A stretch of 38,784 nt of DNA from Actinobaculum sp. oral taxon 183 str. F0552 (GTDB lineage: Bacteria > Actinomycetota > Actinomycetes > Actinomycetales > Actinomycetaceae): NCBI RefSeq assembly GCF_000466165.1, contig NZ_KE951408.1, positions 10,168 through 48,951 of the forward strand, in the 5' to 3' direction. Both the position numbers and the translations under genes were made by a program. Below the pieces are notes generated by a model. It did no database searches and had not been told where the DNA came from. It saw only the letters and a program-made list of their open reading frames with translations. This document shows, one piece after another, positions 23,703-32,338 of this stretch (position 1 is its first letter; each line of letters begins with the position of its first letter).

Positions 23703-23870
23703 ATGACAGCAATGCTGGAAACGAATGAGATGCTCGACATCGATCTCGAGATCGATATTGACGCGATGCCGACCGATTCGGACTCGGCACCGCAGATCAC
23801 GAGCTGGTCTTTCTGTACTGGTGGCTGCACAAGCCGAGGAGGCGGAAGCTTCTGTAGTTGGTGCTGCTAA
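23703..23870 (+). CDS. lanA: Class I lanthipeptide precursor, NAI-107/microbisporicin-like
   Basis: A 55-residue precursor. The 31-residue leader is acidic, with the class I FDLD-type box as MLDIDLEIDID, and ends SAPQ before the core, like the PQ/PR sites of epidermin and nisin. The 24-residue core starts ITSWSFCTGGC and ends CSWCC. All Ser, Thr and Cys positions match NAI-107 (S3, S5, C7, T8, C11, T12, S13, S18, C20, S21, C23, C24), so five rings, including a C-terminal AviCys, are expected; the N-terminal pair should bind lipid II. Compared with NAI-107, residues 1, 6, 9, 14, 19 and 22 differ. The ATG at 23703 has AGGAGGT 10 bases upstream; an upstream extension of the frame lacks a ribosome site. 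Confidence 0.95.
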   Translation: MTAMLETNEMLDIDLEIDIDAMPTDSDSAPQITSWSFCTGGCTSRGGGSFCSWCC

Positions 23871-23882
23871 ATGCATAATGAA

Positions 23883-23924
23883 GTGTGGTGGCGCAGTGGT
23901 TGTCATTCCAGTGCGCCACCGCAC
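23883..23924 (+). terminator. Hairpin between lanA and lanB (attenuator)
   Basis: A 13-bp stem with one G-U pair (23883-23895 with 23912-23924) and a 16-base loop, 13 bases after the lanA stop. Hairpins here usually end most transcripts after the structural gene, so lanA RNA exceeds that of the modification genes. Confidence 0.7.
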
Positions 23925-24001
23925 CTAATCAGGTTTATTTTAAGCAGTTGGCGTGAGAAAAGGTCTTTCCTCGCCGGAAAGATATAGGAGTTCCAAAGAA
24001 A

Positions 24002-27000
24002 ATGACGGTGGAGGGGAATCGTCACCCACTCGTAGCGGCTCGGCATTTCACATTGAGGACCGCAGTGCGCCCCTTGCGCTTCGCCGCGACTCAAGACGAC
24101 GAACGCCTGGCAGCGGGGGATCGCGAAAGTTTGATTGAGTACATTCGCAAGGCATACTGCGATACCGCTCTCAGGCGGGCGGTGATTCACGCTGCTCCCG
24201 CCCTCTGGGGCTCCGTTCAGCGCGTATTGGAAAATCCTGCTGCGTTGAAGCCGTCTAGGCTACGCCGGGTAGCCATGTCCACAGCGAAGTTCATGAATCG
24301 GATATCTTCCCGACCTACGCCGTTCGGGTTGTTCGCAGGCGTGTCCGCTGGCGAATTCGTCCCTGACACCGATGACGCCGGATGCGCTTTCGGACAGGGA
24401 TGCCGGGAGGCCGTTGCGGACTTCCGCTGGCTCCTTCCCGTGATTGGTTCGTTGGAACAGCGTCTCGAGATCTTGAAAGGCCTGTCCGTTCACTGCAATC
24501 CCCTTTTACGATGGAGGGCCGATGAGATTCTCGTCTTCCGCGCGGACCACGCTGGTACGCCGCAGTCGCGGACGGCTATCGGGAGGACTCCGATACTGGA
24601 CTACGTGCTTGACAGGTGTAGGGATGGCGTTGGGATCGTCGCCGGAACGCTTTGCGAGGACGCCGCCGTGGAATTCCACACTCGCTCCGCTGCGGTGCTC
24701 CGCCTGGTGGCGCGGCTCGTCAGTCTCGAATTCCTTTACACAAGCCTGCGGCCCAGCCTGACCGGAGGCGATCCCCTGGAAGAAGTGTCGCAATCGATAG
24801 ATCGGGCGGGAGCTGACGTAGAGGAACTGCGGAGCCTGCAACGGCTTATCCACGCCTTGTCCGGACCGATGGACCCTAACGACGACGGCGAGGACTACTC
24901 CCGCGCGTATGCGGCCATGTCGAAGTTCAATGATATTGACAACAGAATCCATTTCACTTTGAAGAGCGGAATCCGGCTGCGGCTGCCTGATTGTGTCCGC
25001 CGAGATGCCGAGGAGGGAATGCATCTTCTCCAGAGACTTTCTCCGATGCGGTTGGGCATGCGCGGACTGCGCAAATACCATTTGGCATTCCTGGAGCGGT
25101 ACGGGATCGACCGAACGGTTCCCTTGCTGACCCTCATTGATCCGGCTCGAGGCATTGGAGTTCCCGATGACTACTCGTGGCCGAAGCAGCACGGCACGAG
25201 CTCTTCTTTCTCGGAGGATGTGAATGAAAGACGAGAAGAGAAACTGGCGTCTCTGTATAGCAAAGCATTGACTGAAGATAGTCATGAAGTTTGTCTCTCG
25301 GAGAATGACGTGGAAGAACTTGTTTTCAGTCCATTTAATGAGAATGAATGCCAGTTAGGTGCTGAACTCTATTTTTGTCTGGTGGCTCAATCGTGGTCTC
25401 AAGTGAAAGCAGAAGATTATTTTTTATCGCTTGATACAAATCCAGGTACACATTTCTCTCTGTGTACGGCTGGTAGGTTTTTAAATCTGTTACCTGAACT
25501 AAATAGAGAACGGGAATTACAGCTTGTTGACGACGAACGGGAATACAGCGCTTCACTATCTTTCTACCCACGATCGCATCCCGCCGTCAACTTGGTCAAC
25601 ACTCCGCCGACTGCCGAAAGGCTCATCGAAGTGGACACTCCCCGAGCAGTCACTGCTGATTACGTTCCGCTGTCGCGCGTCGGAGTCAGGGCGACGATGC
25701 GCGGTCTCTTTCCCGTCGACATGTCCGATGGGCGGGCCATCCGCATACAGGCCCGCAATGCGGTCTATCCTCCGGCGCAAGCACCCAATGCGGTCCGGCT
25801 CCTGGCTGATATGGAACTCGAGCTCCAACGGGTCTGGGAACCGTGGAGTTGGGGGCGTCTGGCCTACATACCATTCTCACCGCGGGTGCGCTCCGGTAGG
25901 TTCGTCCTCGCACCGGCCAGATGGACCTTGAACGAGCTCCTGCGCCAGGGCTTTGTCAAAAACCCCGATGCACCGGAACTCTTCGCGCGATGGAGACAAC
26001 AATGGAAGGTGCCCAGGCATTGCCTCGTCGTCAACCAGGACATGCGCCTTCTCTTGGACGCCGACAATGCCGGCCATATTGAACTCTTACGTGCTGAACT
26101 CGCGAAAAATGGGAGTCTGGTGCTCGAAGAGCTGCCCGGTGGAGCGTCCACGCCTCACGATGCGTGGGGCTGGTTGGCTGATGGAGACGAAGTCTACGCG
26201 AGTGAACTCGTTGTGTCCTTCACTAAACGGGACGCGGCTTTCGGGGCCGACAGATTCCGCGCTAAGATACACCTGGAACCCGAACTGAAGTACTTTCCCG
26301 GCTCGCGGTGGCATTCATTCCGGCTTTACACTCCGATGGACGAGATGACGCATCTGCTCAAAGACGGAATCGGCGAGGCGATGGAGCGAATCGCAACGGT
26401 CAGCGGCAGCACCCCCTTCTTTGTCCGCTACACCGACGACGATGGTCCGCACCTTCGTCTCCGGTTCCAGGACGCTTCGTCGGCCAGTTCCGAGCGGGTT
26501 GCCGAGTTCCGTGAAGTCCTACGAAATGCATGTAACGACTTGGGAGCGACGACGTTCGTACAGGATGAATATCATCCGGAATTCGAACGGTATGGCGGCT
26601 TGGAACAGCTCGAGTTGACGCACGAAACCTTCTCAGAGGACGCCCTCGCCGTGCTCCGAGCACTGCGGAGTCCGACGACTGAGTTCTTCTCCGGGCTGGA
26701 GGAGTACACGATTCTATCTTGGACCGAGACGCTCGTGGGATTCGGACAGGGCTTCGACTGTGAGACCGCCGAATCGGCAGATGCGCCGGATCCCCTCGCC
26801 GTGCTGGAGGCGTGGACCGACAGAATGGGCTTGGCCTCCAGCCGTGGGGACGACTCCTACGCCCGGCACCGGGAACGGTGGAGTCGACTGGTGCAATCGC
26901 ACCTGTTGAGGATCCAACACGGGGAGTCTCTCGGCGACTGCGGACTGGGACGTGCCGCGCCGCTGCGGGCTGGAAGAGGCTTGGGCGTGGCTGCCGTCAC

Positions 27001-27169
27001 GGGGAGGGGCCAGACTCCACCTCCACGTGTCGTGGGAAGCTATCTGCACATGACGTTCAACCGGGTGTTCGGTCCCGATTCGGAGAGAGAGCGGCGTCTG
27101 CTCGAAATCCTTCGGTCTGTCTCAGTGCGCCTTGACAGGGAGCGGAGCGCGCGGGGGGCGACCAGATGA
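24002..27169 (+). CDS. lanB: Class I lanthipeptide dehydratase
   Basis: A 1055-residue full-length LanB that dehydrates Ser and Thr of the LanA core using glutamyl-tRNA. The N-terminal glutamylation domain shows FTLRTAVRPLRFAA, FMNRISSRPTPFGLFAGV (the conserved RxTPFG motif) and TTP-like conserved segments around VNTPPT. The C-terminal elimination domain (SpaB_C-like) shows HSFRLYTPMDEMTHLL, GSTPFFVRYTDDDGPHLRLRF and FVQDEYHPEFERYGG. ATG 24002 has AGGAG 11 bases upstream. It shares ATGA with lanC. Its DNA is AT-rich from about 25240 to 25560, unlike the flanks. Confidence 0.95.
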   Translation: MTVEGNRHPLVAARHFTLRTAVRPLRFAATQDDERLAAGDRESLIEYIRKAYCDTALRRAVIHAAPALWGSVQRVLENPAALKPSRLRRVAMSTAKFMNRISSRPTPFGLFAGVSAGEFVPDTDDAGCAFGQGCREAVADFRWLLPVIGSLEQRLEILKGLSVHCNPLLRWRADEILVFRADHAGTPQSRTAIGRTPILDYVLDRCRDGVGIVAGTLCEDAAVEFHTRSAAVLRLVARLVSLEFLYTSLRPSLTGGDPLEEVSQSIDRAGADVEELRSLQRLIHALSGPMDPNDDGEDYSRAYAAMSKFNDIDNRIHFTLKSGIRLRLPDCVRRDAEEGMHLLQRLSPMRLGMRGLRKYHLAFLERYGIDRTVPLLTLIDPARGIGVPDDYSWPKQHGTSSSFSEDVNERREEKLASLYSKALTEDSHEVCLSENDVEELVFSPFNENECQLGAELYFCLVAQSWSQVKAEDYFLSLDTNPGTHFSLCTAGRFLNLLPELNRERELQLVDDEREYSASLSFYPRSHPAVNLVNTPPTAERLIEVDTPRAVTADYVPLSRVGVRATMRGLFPVDMSDGRAIRIQARNAVYPPAQAPNAVRLLADMELELQRVWEPWSWGRLAYIPFSPRVRSGRFVLAPARWTLNELLRQGFVKNPDAPELFARWRQQWKVPRHCLVVNQDMRLLLDADNAGHIELLRAELAKNGSLVLEELPGGASTPHDAWGWLADGDEVYASELVVSFTKRDAAFGADRFRAKIHLEPELKYFPGSRWHSFRLYTPMDEMTHLLKDGIGEAMERIATVSGSTPFFVRYTDDDGPHLRLRFQDASSASSERVAEFREVLRNACNDLGATTFVQDEYHPEFERYGGLEQLELTHETFSEDALAVLRALRSPTTEFFSGLEEYTILSWTETLVGFGQGFDCETAESADAPDPLAVLEAWTDRMGLASSRGDDSYARHRERWSRLVQSHLLRIQHGESLGDCGLGRAAPLRAGRGLGVAAVTGRGQTPPPRVVGSYLHMTFNRVFGPDSERERRLLEILRSVSVRLDRERSARGATR

Positions 27170-28545
27170 ATTTCGACGAGGAACGGGAACCAGGATGGCT
27201 CCTACCCGAGGATCTGCGCAGGCAGGCGGGGAATCTGGCGATCGACGTGGCCGAACGGCTCCGAGATCCTGACGCCGATGAGCGGATCGTGGACCGTCCG
27301 GACAATATTGAGCCGGTTTTCGGCTCGTCGATGTGGTCCCCGGGGTCAATGAGCCATGGACTGGCGGGAACGTCCCTGATGTATTCGCTGCTCGCGGCCT
27401 CCAACCCACACTACTGCGAACTGGCCCACCGGCATCTCCAAGGGGCGGTCCGGTCGATTTCATGGAATACTCGGGGCGGCCTCATGGGAGGCCCCGCCGG
27501 TATTCTGGCCGCCGCCCAGGGAGCCTCCGGCGCGGGTGCTCAGTACCGGGGTTTACGGGAGAAACTGACGGCTTGGCTCACGGCCGTGCAGATGAGGATG
27601 GTCCGCGAATATTCGGACTCTCTGAAGAAAGGCGTCCACTGGTTCGCCTACGACCTGATGAACGGCGTAACGGGCGTGCTCAGAATCCTGATTGATGAGA
27701 CCTCGCCGGATGCCCGAGAAGCAGTGAAGATCTCCACCGACTACTTGTGTTCGCATATCCTGAAGCAGGGGAAATCCGGCCTGCCCGGCTGGTGGGTCCC
27801 CTCGGAGCTCGAACCCGTCGAACAAGATCGCTTCGCCTACCCTCACGGAGATCTCAACCTCGGGATCGCGCACGGCGTGACTGGTGTGATCGCTGTCCTC
27901 ACAACGGTGGCCGAGAGAGAAGGTTTGACTCCAGCTATGGAAGACGCCATCCGGGGGGCGGTTGATTGGATTCTACTGTGGCGGCAAGAAGTTGACGGCG
28001 TGCCTTACTGGCCGGCACGGATTCCCGCGGAGCTCAATGACTCTCCGCAAGATGCACCTTCCCAGTTCACGAGGGCAGCATGGTGTTACGGCACCCCAGG
28101 AGTAGCGTTGACGCTGGTGCGAGTCGGGCTATTGCTGGATGAGTCTAAAATTGTCGATACCGCGGTAAAAACATTGATTGGTCACCTTCAAGTATCTGAA
28201 TATGAATGGAGACTCGATGGGCCGACTTTCTGTCATGGATACGCTGGAACTTTACATATACTCCATCGAATATGGTTTACGTGTGGTGACGAACGTTTGA
28301 GACAATTAGCAGTAAAAATGGCAACTAAACTCATCAAAAATATGGTTGAGACAGATACACCTTTTCTTTTTCGACATTGGGTGCCTGACAGTCCGGAAGG
28401 TTGGCGAAAAGCCCATACTTTTAGTTATCTGGATAGCATTGGGTTGCTCGAAGGGGCGGCGGGTGTGGCTGCGGTGCTCTATACTTTGAGCGAAATGAAT
28501 TCACACGATATGCCAGCGTGGGATCGGGTCTTCGGTCTTTCGTGA
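27166..28545 (+). CDS. lanC: Class I lanthionine cyclase
   Basis: A 459-residue zinc enzyme that adds Cys thiols to dehydrated residues to close the rings. The three zinc ligands are visible: Cys307 in AAWCYGTPGVAL and Cys356-His357 in FCHGYAGTLHIL. The HGV motif is present in LGIAHGVTGVIAV and the toroid repeats GLxG occur as SHGLAGTSLMYS and RGGLMGGPAGILAA. Its start overlaps lanB (ATGA). The last third, about 28140-28540, is strongly AT-rich, as in other horizontally moved clusters. Confidence 0.95.
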   Translation: MNFDEEREPGWLLPEDLRRQAGNLAIDVAERLRDPDADERIVDRPDNIEPVFGSSMWSPGSMSHGLAGTSLMYSLLAASNPHYCELAHRHLQGAVRSISWNTRGGLMGGPAGILAAAQGASGAGAQYRGLREKLTAWLTAVQMRMVREYSDSLKKGVHWFAYDLMNGVTGVLRILIDETSPDAREAVKISTDYLCSHILKQGKSGLPGWWVPSELEPVEQDRFAYPHGDLNLGIAHGVTGVIAVLTTVAEREGLTPAMEDAIRGAVDWILLWRQEVDGVPYWPARIPAELNDSPQDAPSQFTRAAWCYGTPGVALTLVRVGLLLDESKIVDTAVKTLIGHLQVSEYEWRLDGPTFCHGYAGTLHILHRIWFTCGDERLRQLAVKMATKLIKNMVETDTPFLFRHWVPDSPEGWRKAHTFSYLDSIGLLEGAAGVAAVLYTLSEMNSHDMPAWDRVFGLS

Positions 28546-28580
28546 TCGCAAAGAAGGTAGAAAAGAGGGAGGGACCTAGG

Positions 28581-29156
28581 ATGACGGAAGCTGAAACCGG
28601 TACCGTTGTGGAAAGGGTTCTCGTTGGCTGCACGGGCGCATTGCAAATGCTATCCATAGGCGACTATATAGCGGCTATGCGGTCTGTGGGAATTCGGCGT
28701 ATCGGAGTCGTCCTTTCGCCGTCTGCCGCCGCGATGACGTCTCCCGCCTCGCTCGAGGCTATCGTCAACGAAGTGTTCATTGAGCTTCCCATGACCCGAA
28801 ACCATATTGCCTTGAGCCGTGACTACCAACGACTGGTGGTGGTTCCCGCGACGGCGAACTTCCTTGCGAGTGCGGCGACCGGCGGTGCGCGCAACGGAGT
28901 CGAACTCATGCTGATCGCTATGCCCACGCCCTCCGTGATCGTTCCGGCGATGAACGGCATCATGTGGTCCAAGCCAGCGATCCAACGCAATATTCTCGCC
29001 TTGAAAGAAGACGGACACACCGTACTGGCACCCCAGGAACGCGAAGTTTACGAAGCCGCTTCTAAGGACTTCAGATCGGGTGTAGCTGCTTCGACGCCTT
29101 ACGAAGTGGCCAATGCTGTTCGTGAGATCTCGGATGCTACCGCCGGAAGTTGGTAG
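28581..29156 (+). CDS. lanD: Lanthipeptide C-terminal Cys decarboxylase (flavoprotein)
   Basis: A 191-residue HFCD-family FMN enzyme, related to EpiD and MibD, that oxidatively decarboxylates the C-terminal Cys of the core to give the enethiol used for AviCys. Seen: VLVGCTGALQ near the N-terminus (FMN site), catalytic His75 in MTRNHIALS, VPATANFLA (PASANT-type) and P122-A-M-N125 in VPAMNGIMW. Start ATG 28581 has GAGGGAGG upstream. The core ends S21-W-C-C24, the right geometry for an AviCys from Ser21 and Cys24. Confidence 0.93.
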   Translation: MTEAETGTVVERVLVGCTGALQMLSIGDYIAAMRSVGIRRIGVVLSPSAAAMTSPASLEAIVNEVFIELPMTRNHIALSRDYQRLVVVPATANFLASAATGGARNGVELMLIAMPTPSVIVPAMNGIMWSKPAIQRNILALKEDGHTVLAPQEREVYEAASKDFRSGVAASTPYEVANAVREISDATAGSW

Positions 29157-29252
29157 GCGGAGCGTTATAAAATCAGAGTTCTATGACGAATTCGTGTCTG
29201 GATTTTACGAAAATTATTTAAAATAAATTTAATATATTTTAATGTTAATCAC

Positions 29253-29282
29253 TGAATGAAATAAGTTTTCATTTATTTTTTA
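29253..29282 (+). terminator. Intrinsic terminator after lanD
   Basis: AATGAAA pairs with TTTCATT (stem 29255-29261 with 29267-29273), extended by two pairs, followed by a T-rich run. It lies about 100 bases after the lanD stop in a very AT-rich stretch and separates lanABCD from the sigma gene. Confidence 0.6.
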
Positions 29283-29344
29283 AGCTCTTAGAATGCTTGT
29301 TGGCTTGGTCTATTCCGGTAAGCTGGTGCCGTCTCGGGCGCGGT

Positions 29345-29369
29345 GAACCGCCCGGGGGCGGACGGCTAC
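29345..29369 (+). promoter_or_regulatory. ECF-type promoter of the sigma gene
   Basis: GAACC at 29345-29349, a 15-base spacer and GCTAC at 29365-29369. The same pair with the same spacing precedes the J-Y-Z-Q operon at 30876-30900. It fits my recollection of the ECF promoters of the microbisporicin and planosporicin clusters. It would make the sigma gene self-activating. Confidence 0.75.
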
Positions 29370-29444
29370 TGACGGGGTGAAGGATGCGTTCGGGTCCGGC
29401 GCCACCGCCATCGCCCCGAAACGGGGAAGGAGAGCCTCTTCGCG

Positions 29445-30020
29445 TTGAACCCCGAAGCGGAGACCGTTCGCGACGCCGAGCTTCTGGAAGCCGTCGGCGG
29501 CGGCGACGAGCGCGCGTTCGCCGAACTGCACCGGCGCTATGCGGCAGTGGTGTTCTCCTTCGTCCTCGGCCGCACCGCGGACCGCGGCGCGGCCGAGGAG
29601 GTCAGCGCCGACGTGTGGCTCGGATGCTGGAGATCGGCCCGCGCCTTCCGAGGCGACAGCCAGGTCCTCACCTGGCTGCTGGGGATCGCCAAACGCCAGA
29701 TCTGGACGCACGCCCGCCGCAGGAGAATCCCCACGGCCCCCTTGGACGAAGAGATCGAAAACCTGGCGGACGACGCCGACGATCCGGCCGGCCTGGTCGC
29801 GGCCGCGGCCAGCGTCGACGAGCTGGTCGCGGCGCTGCGGTCCCTGCCGGAGGACCTCGCCGAGGTGGTCGACCTCGCCTGGCTGCACGAGTTGCCCTAC
29901 GCGCAGATCGCCTCGACGTTGGGGATCCCCGCCGGGACGGTGAAGAGCCGGGTCTCCAGAGCTCGGCGGATACTGAAAGACGCATTGAGGAAGGACGCAT
30001 TGAGGAGCGACGATGCCTGA
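29445..30020 (+). CDS. ECF-family sigma factor (MibX/PspX-like)
   Basis: A 191-residue sigma factor with region 2 (AFAELHRRYAAVVFSFVLGR, EEVSADVWLGCW, FRGDSQVLTWLLGIAKRQIWTHARRR) and region 4 (LRSLPEDLAEVVDLAWLHELPYAQIASTLGIPAGTVKSRVSRARRIL). Start is TTG 29445 with AGGAGAG 10 bases upstream. The promoter at 29345-29369 matches that of the downstream transporter operon, so it should activate itself and those genes. Its stop overlaps the membrane protein gene that follows, the usual layout of a sigma/anti-sigma pair. No Cys-containing zinc anti-sigma motif is seen in the partner. Confidence 0.9.
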   Translation: MNPEAETVRDAELLEAVGGGDERAFAELHRRYAAVVFSFVLGRTADRGAAEEVSADVWLGCWRSARAFRGDSQVLTWLLGIAKRQIWTHARRRRIPTAPLDEEIENLADDADDPAGLVAAAASVDELVAALRSLPEDLAEVVDLAWLHELPYAQIASTLGIPAGTVKSRVSRARRILKDALRKDALRSDDA

Positions 30021-30804
30021 CGGCATGGACGGAACCCGGCGCGAGGCGCTGCGAGAGGCCTTGCGCCGACGGGAGTGCGAGCGGGGCGGGGGAGGGCCGG
30101 ACTTTGAGACGGTGCGCCGCCGCGTGGCCGCCTCGCCGTCCCCCCTGGACCGGCGGGGATGGACGGCGGCGCGGAGCCTCCGGCTGGCGGCGTCGCTGGC
30201 ATGGGCCCAGCTGCGGATCGTGCCCTGGCTGGTCCTCCCCTTGGCGCTGCTGACGGCGACCCTGGCCGCGCTGGCGGCTCGATTCTTCAGCGTGAACGTA
30301 GGAGCCCGCGCCGCCGTGGCGGGGTTCTCCTCACTGGTGCTGTTCGGGGTCAATCTGACGGTGACGGCGGCGCTGTCGCGCCTCCGGGAGGACTCCGTCT
30401 GCCTGGCCACCCCCGTGGGGCCGCGAGCCGTGGTGCTCGCCCGGGTGGCGGCGGTGCTCGCCCTCGACGCCGCCGCCGCAGTCGCGGCCTCCGCGGCGGC
30501 CGCCGCGTGGGGGGCGGCCGGATCGATCGGCGCGATGCTCGCGGGGTGGCTGGTTCCGATGGCAGCGGTCGCGGGGGCCGTGGCGTTCCTCGCGATCTGG
30601 ACGGCTCCCTGGGCCGGCGTCGTGGTGGGGATGGCCGTGATCCCCCTCGTCGGGCCCTCGTCCTCGCCGATCGCCTTCGGCCCGCCCTCCGGCTCGTTGC
30701 AGGAGGCGATCACCCCGTTCGGCGTCGTCGCCCTCGGCCTCGCCCTGATAGCCGCTGCCGCCCTTTCGTCGCCTTCCGCACTCGCGTCTCAGAAGACTCG
30801 GTGA
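30013..30804 (+). CDS. Membrane anti-sigma factor (MibW/PspW-like)
   Basis: A 263-residue protein with a charged cytosolic N-terminus of about 60 residues (MPDGMDGTRREALREALRRRECERGGG) then about six hydrophobic segments from residue 75 on. It overlaps the ECF gene by 8 bases, so production is coupled. In the microbisporicin-type systems the cognate anti-sigma is a six-helix membrane protein next to the sigma gene. It probably holds the sigma factor at the membrane until a signal, perhaps the peptide or damage to lipid II, releases it. The function is inferred from position. Confidence 0.75.
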   Translation: MPDGMDGTRREALREALRRRECERGGGGPDFETVRRRVAASPSPLDRRGWTAARSLRLAASLAWAQLRIVPWLVLPLALLTATLAALAARFFSVNVGARAAVAGFSSLVLFGVNLTVTAALSRLREDSVCLATPVGPRAVVLARVAAVLALDAAAAVAASAAAAAWGAAGSIGAMLAGWLVPMAAVAGAVAFLAIWTAPWAGVVVGMAVIPLVGPSSSPIAFGPPSGSLQEAITPFGVVALGLALIAAAALSSPSALASQKTR

Positions 30805-30875
30805 ACGTCGTCGGCCGGCTTCGGCGGCATCCGTTGCGAACTGTGGGCTGGGCTTGGGACTGCGCGATCTTCCGT

Positions 30876-30900
30876 GAACCGGGCGGCCCGGTTCGGCTAC
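30876..30900 (+). promoter_or_regulatory. ECF-type promoter of the J-Y-Z-Q operon
   Basis: GAACC at 30876-30880, 15 bases, and GCTAC at 30896-30900. The context GTGAACCG ... GGCTACT is shared with the sigma gene promoter. The start codon at 30941 follows at about 40 bases. Confidence 0.75.
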
Positions 30901-30940
30901 TCACAGGATGACGGTGATTTCGAATCGGAGAGGAGTTCGC

Positions 30941-31564
30941 GTGCCAGTCTCGTTCCTTGCGGCGCAGCTGCGCCGAACGGGCGTCACATCGGCCATTCCG
31001 CTCATGGCCGGTGCCGCCGTGGCCCTCGTGGGCAAGGCGGCGGCGGCCGCCTGGTCGCCCGTACAGGCCATGGCGCTGTCGTTCGGATTGCAACAGGTCT
31101 TCATCATCTGCGCAGGCGTGTCCGCGGCGGTCGCCGTGACCGGCGATCCGCTGGTCGAATTGCACGAGGCGACGCCTGCGACGTTCCGACGCGTCCAATT
31201 GGTTCGGGCGGCGATCGCGACCGCATCCGGGGTGGTCGGCGCCGTCCTCATGTTCGCGCCGCTTCACTTGGCTGGAGTGTGGATGCACGACAAGGGCTGG
31301 ATCACGCTGCTCTCACCGGCCGGCGCGGTGATCGTGATGGCCGCCGCCGCCTTCGTCGCGACGGCCTTCACCGGCGCGGTGTCCACCACCGCGATCGCGG
31401 TGGTGACGACATGGATGTTCCTGGCCATGCTGTGGGATCCTTACGTTGAGCCGTTGCTCTTCCAACGCGGAGTGCCCGTCCTGGCAGCGGGGGCGCTCGC
31501 GGCGTTCGCCTGGCGCAGGCTCGGCGACGCGGAGCGCAATGTCTCTCGGGCGGTGACGGCATGA
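30941..31564 (+). CDS. Membrane protein of the lantibiotic transporter operon (MibJ-like position)
   Basis: A 207-residue membrane protein with about six hydrophobic segments. The frame opens at 30908, but GTG 30941 (MPVSFLAAQLRRTG) has AGGAG upstream and follows the ECF promoter. It contains HEATPATFRRVQLVRAAIAT, like the cytosolic loop of ABC-2 permeases ('EA.P..'), so it may be a permease subunit. It overlaps the next gene (ATGA). No enzyme motif was seen. It probably forms an ABC complex with the following genes for export of, or resistance to, the lantibiotic. Confidence 0.7.
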   Translation: MPVSFLAAQLRRTGVTSAIPLMAGAAVALVGKAAAAAWSPVQAMALSFGLQQVFIICAGVSAAVAVTGDPLVELHEATPATFRRVQLVRAAIATASGVVGAVLMFAPLHLAGVWMHDKGWITLLSPAGAVIVMAAAAFVATAFTGAVSTTAIAVVTTWMFLAMLWDPYVEPLLFQRGVPVLAAGALAAFAWRRLGDAERNVSRAVTA

Positions 31565-32325
31565 CGTTCGCGAACCTCGTCCGCGTCCACTCGCGGATCG
31601 CCCGCAGGCAGAAAGCCCTGTGGTACACGTCGATTCCGTTGACGCTGTTCGCCGTCCTGGTGAGCTTCGGAGGAGGGAGGGCGCCGCACACCGGAGGCGT
31701 CGAGGACATCGTCTACACGGCGCAGATCGTGGCGATCTTCGTCGGCGTCGCCTACGCGGCGGCGTTCACCGACCTGCTGGCCGCCCCCGCCCGTCTCGGC
31801 GTCGGCGAACTGGAGTCCTCCGCTCCGGCTACCCCCATGACGCTGCGCGCGGCTCGAGTGACGGGTCCCTTCGCCGTGGTCGTCGTCCCGCCCCTCATCG
31901 CCCTCCTGGCAATGGGGGCGGTGCAGGCGGCCCACGGCAGGTGGGGGAGTCTGCCCGCCGCCCTCGCGGTGGCGGCCTCCTTGGTGGCTCCGGCGGTGCT
32001 GTGCGCGATGGCGATCTCCGCGCTGGCCGGGTCCCTCCTGCCGCAGGCCTTCGCCCGGGTGGCCGCCGTCCTCGTCTGGTTCTACCTCGTGTTCTCGACG
32101 CCGACCATTCCCGTACCGGCCCCCGAGGGCACCGTTTTCGGGGTCACCGGCGACGCCGTCGCCACCGGCTACTTTGATTCGCGCCCGGTGTACCCGCTCA
32201 CCGGCCCGCTCAGCTCGGCCCCCGGCCCCGTCGCGGCGTCCGCGTCCCTACTGTGGCAGCTCGCGTTGGCCATCGCACTCCTAGCCGTCGCCTCCCGGCT
32301 GTCCGACCGCCTCCGGGATCGTTGA
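31561..32325 (+). CDS. ABC-2-type permease (MibY-like position)
   Basis: A 254-residue permease: a short cytosolic start (MTFANLVRVHSRIARRQKALWY), about six transmembrane segments, and the loop APARLGVGELESSAPATPMTLRAARVTG with the 'E-x-S-x-P' pattern of ABC-2 half-transporters. It overlaps the previous gene and lies 13 bases before the ATPase. It should pair with the 30941 product and be driven by the ATPase. Confidence 0.8.
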   Translation: MTFANLVRVHSRIARRQKALWYTSIPLTLFAVLVSFGGGRAPHTGGVEDIVYTAQIVAIFVGVAYAAAFTDLLAAPARLGVGELESSAPATPMTLRAARVTGPFAVVVVPPLIALLAMGAVQAAHGRWGSLPAALAVAASLVAPAVLCAMAISALAGSLLPQAFARVAAVLVWFYLVFSTPTIPVPAPEGTVFGVTGDAVATGYFDSRPVYPLTGPLSSAPGPVAASASLLWQLALAIALLAVASRLSDRLRDR

Positions 32326-32338
32326 GAGGAATCAACCC

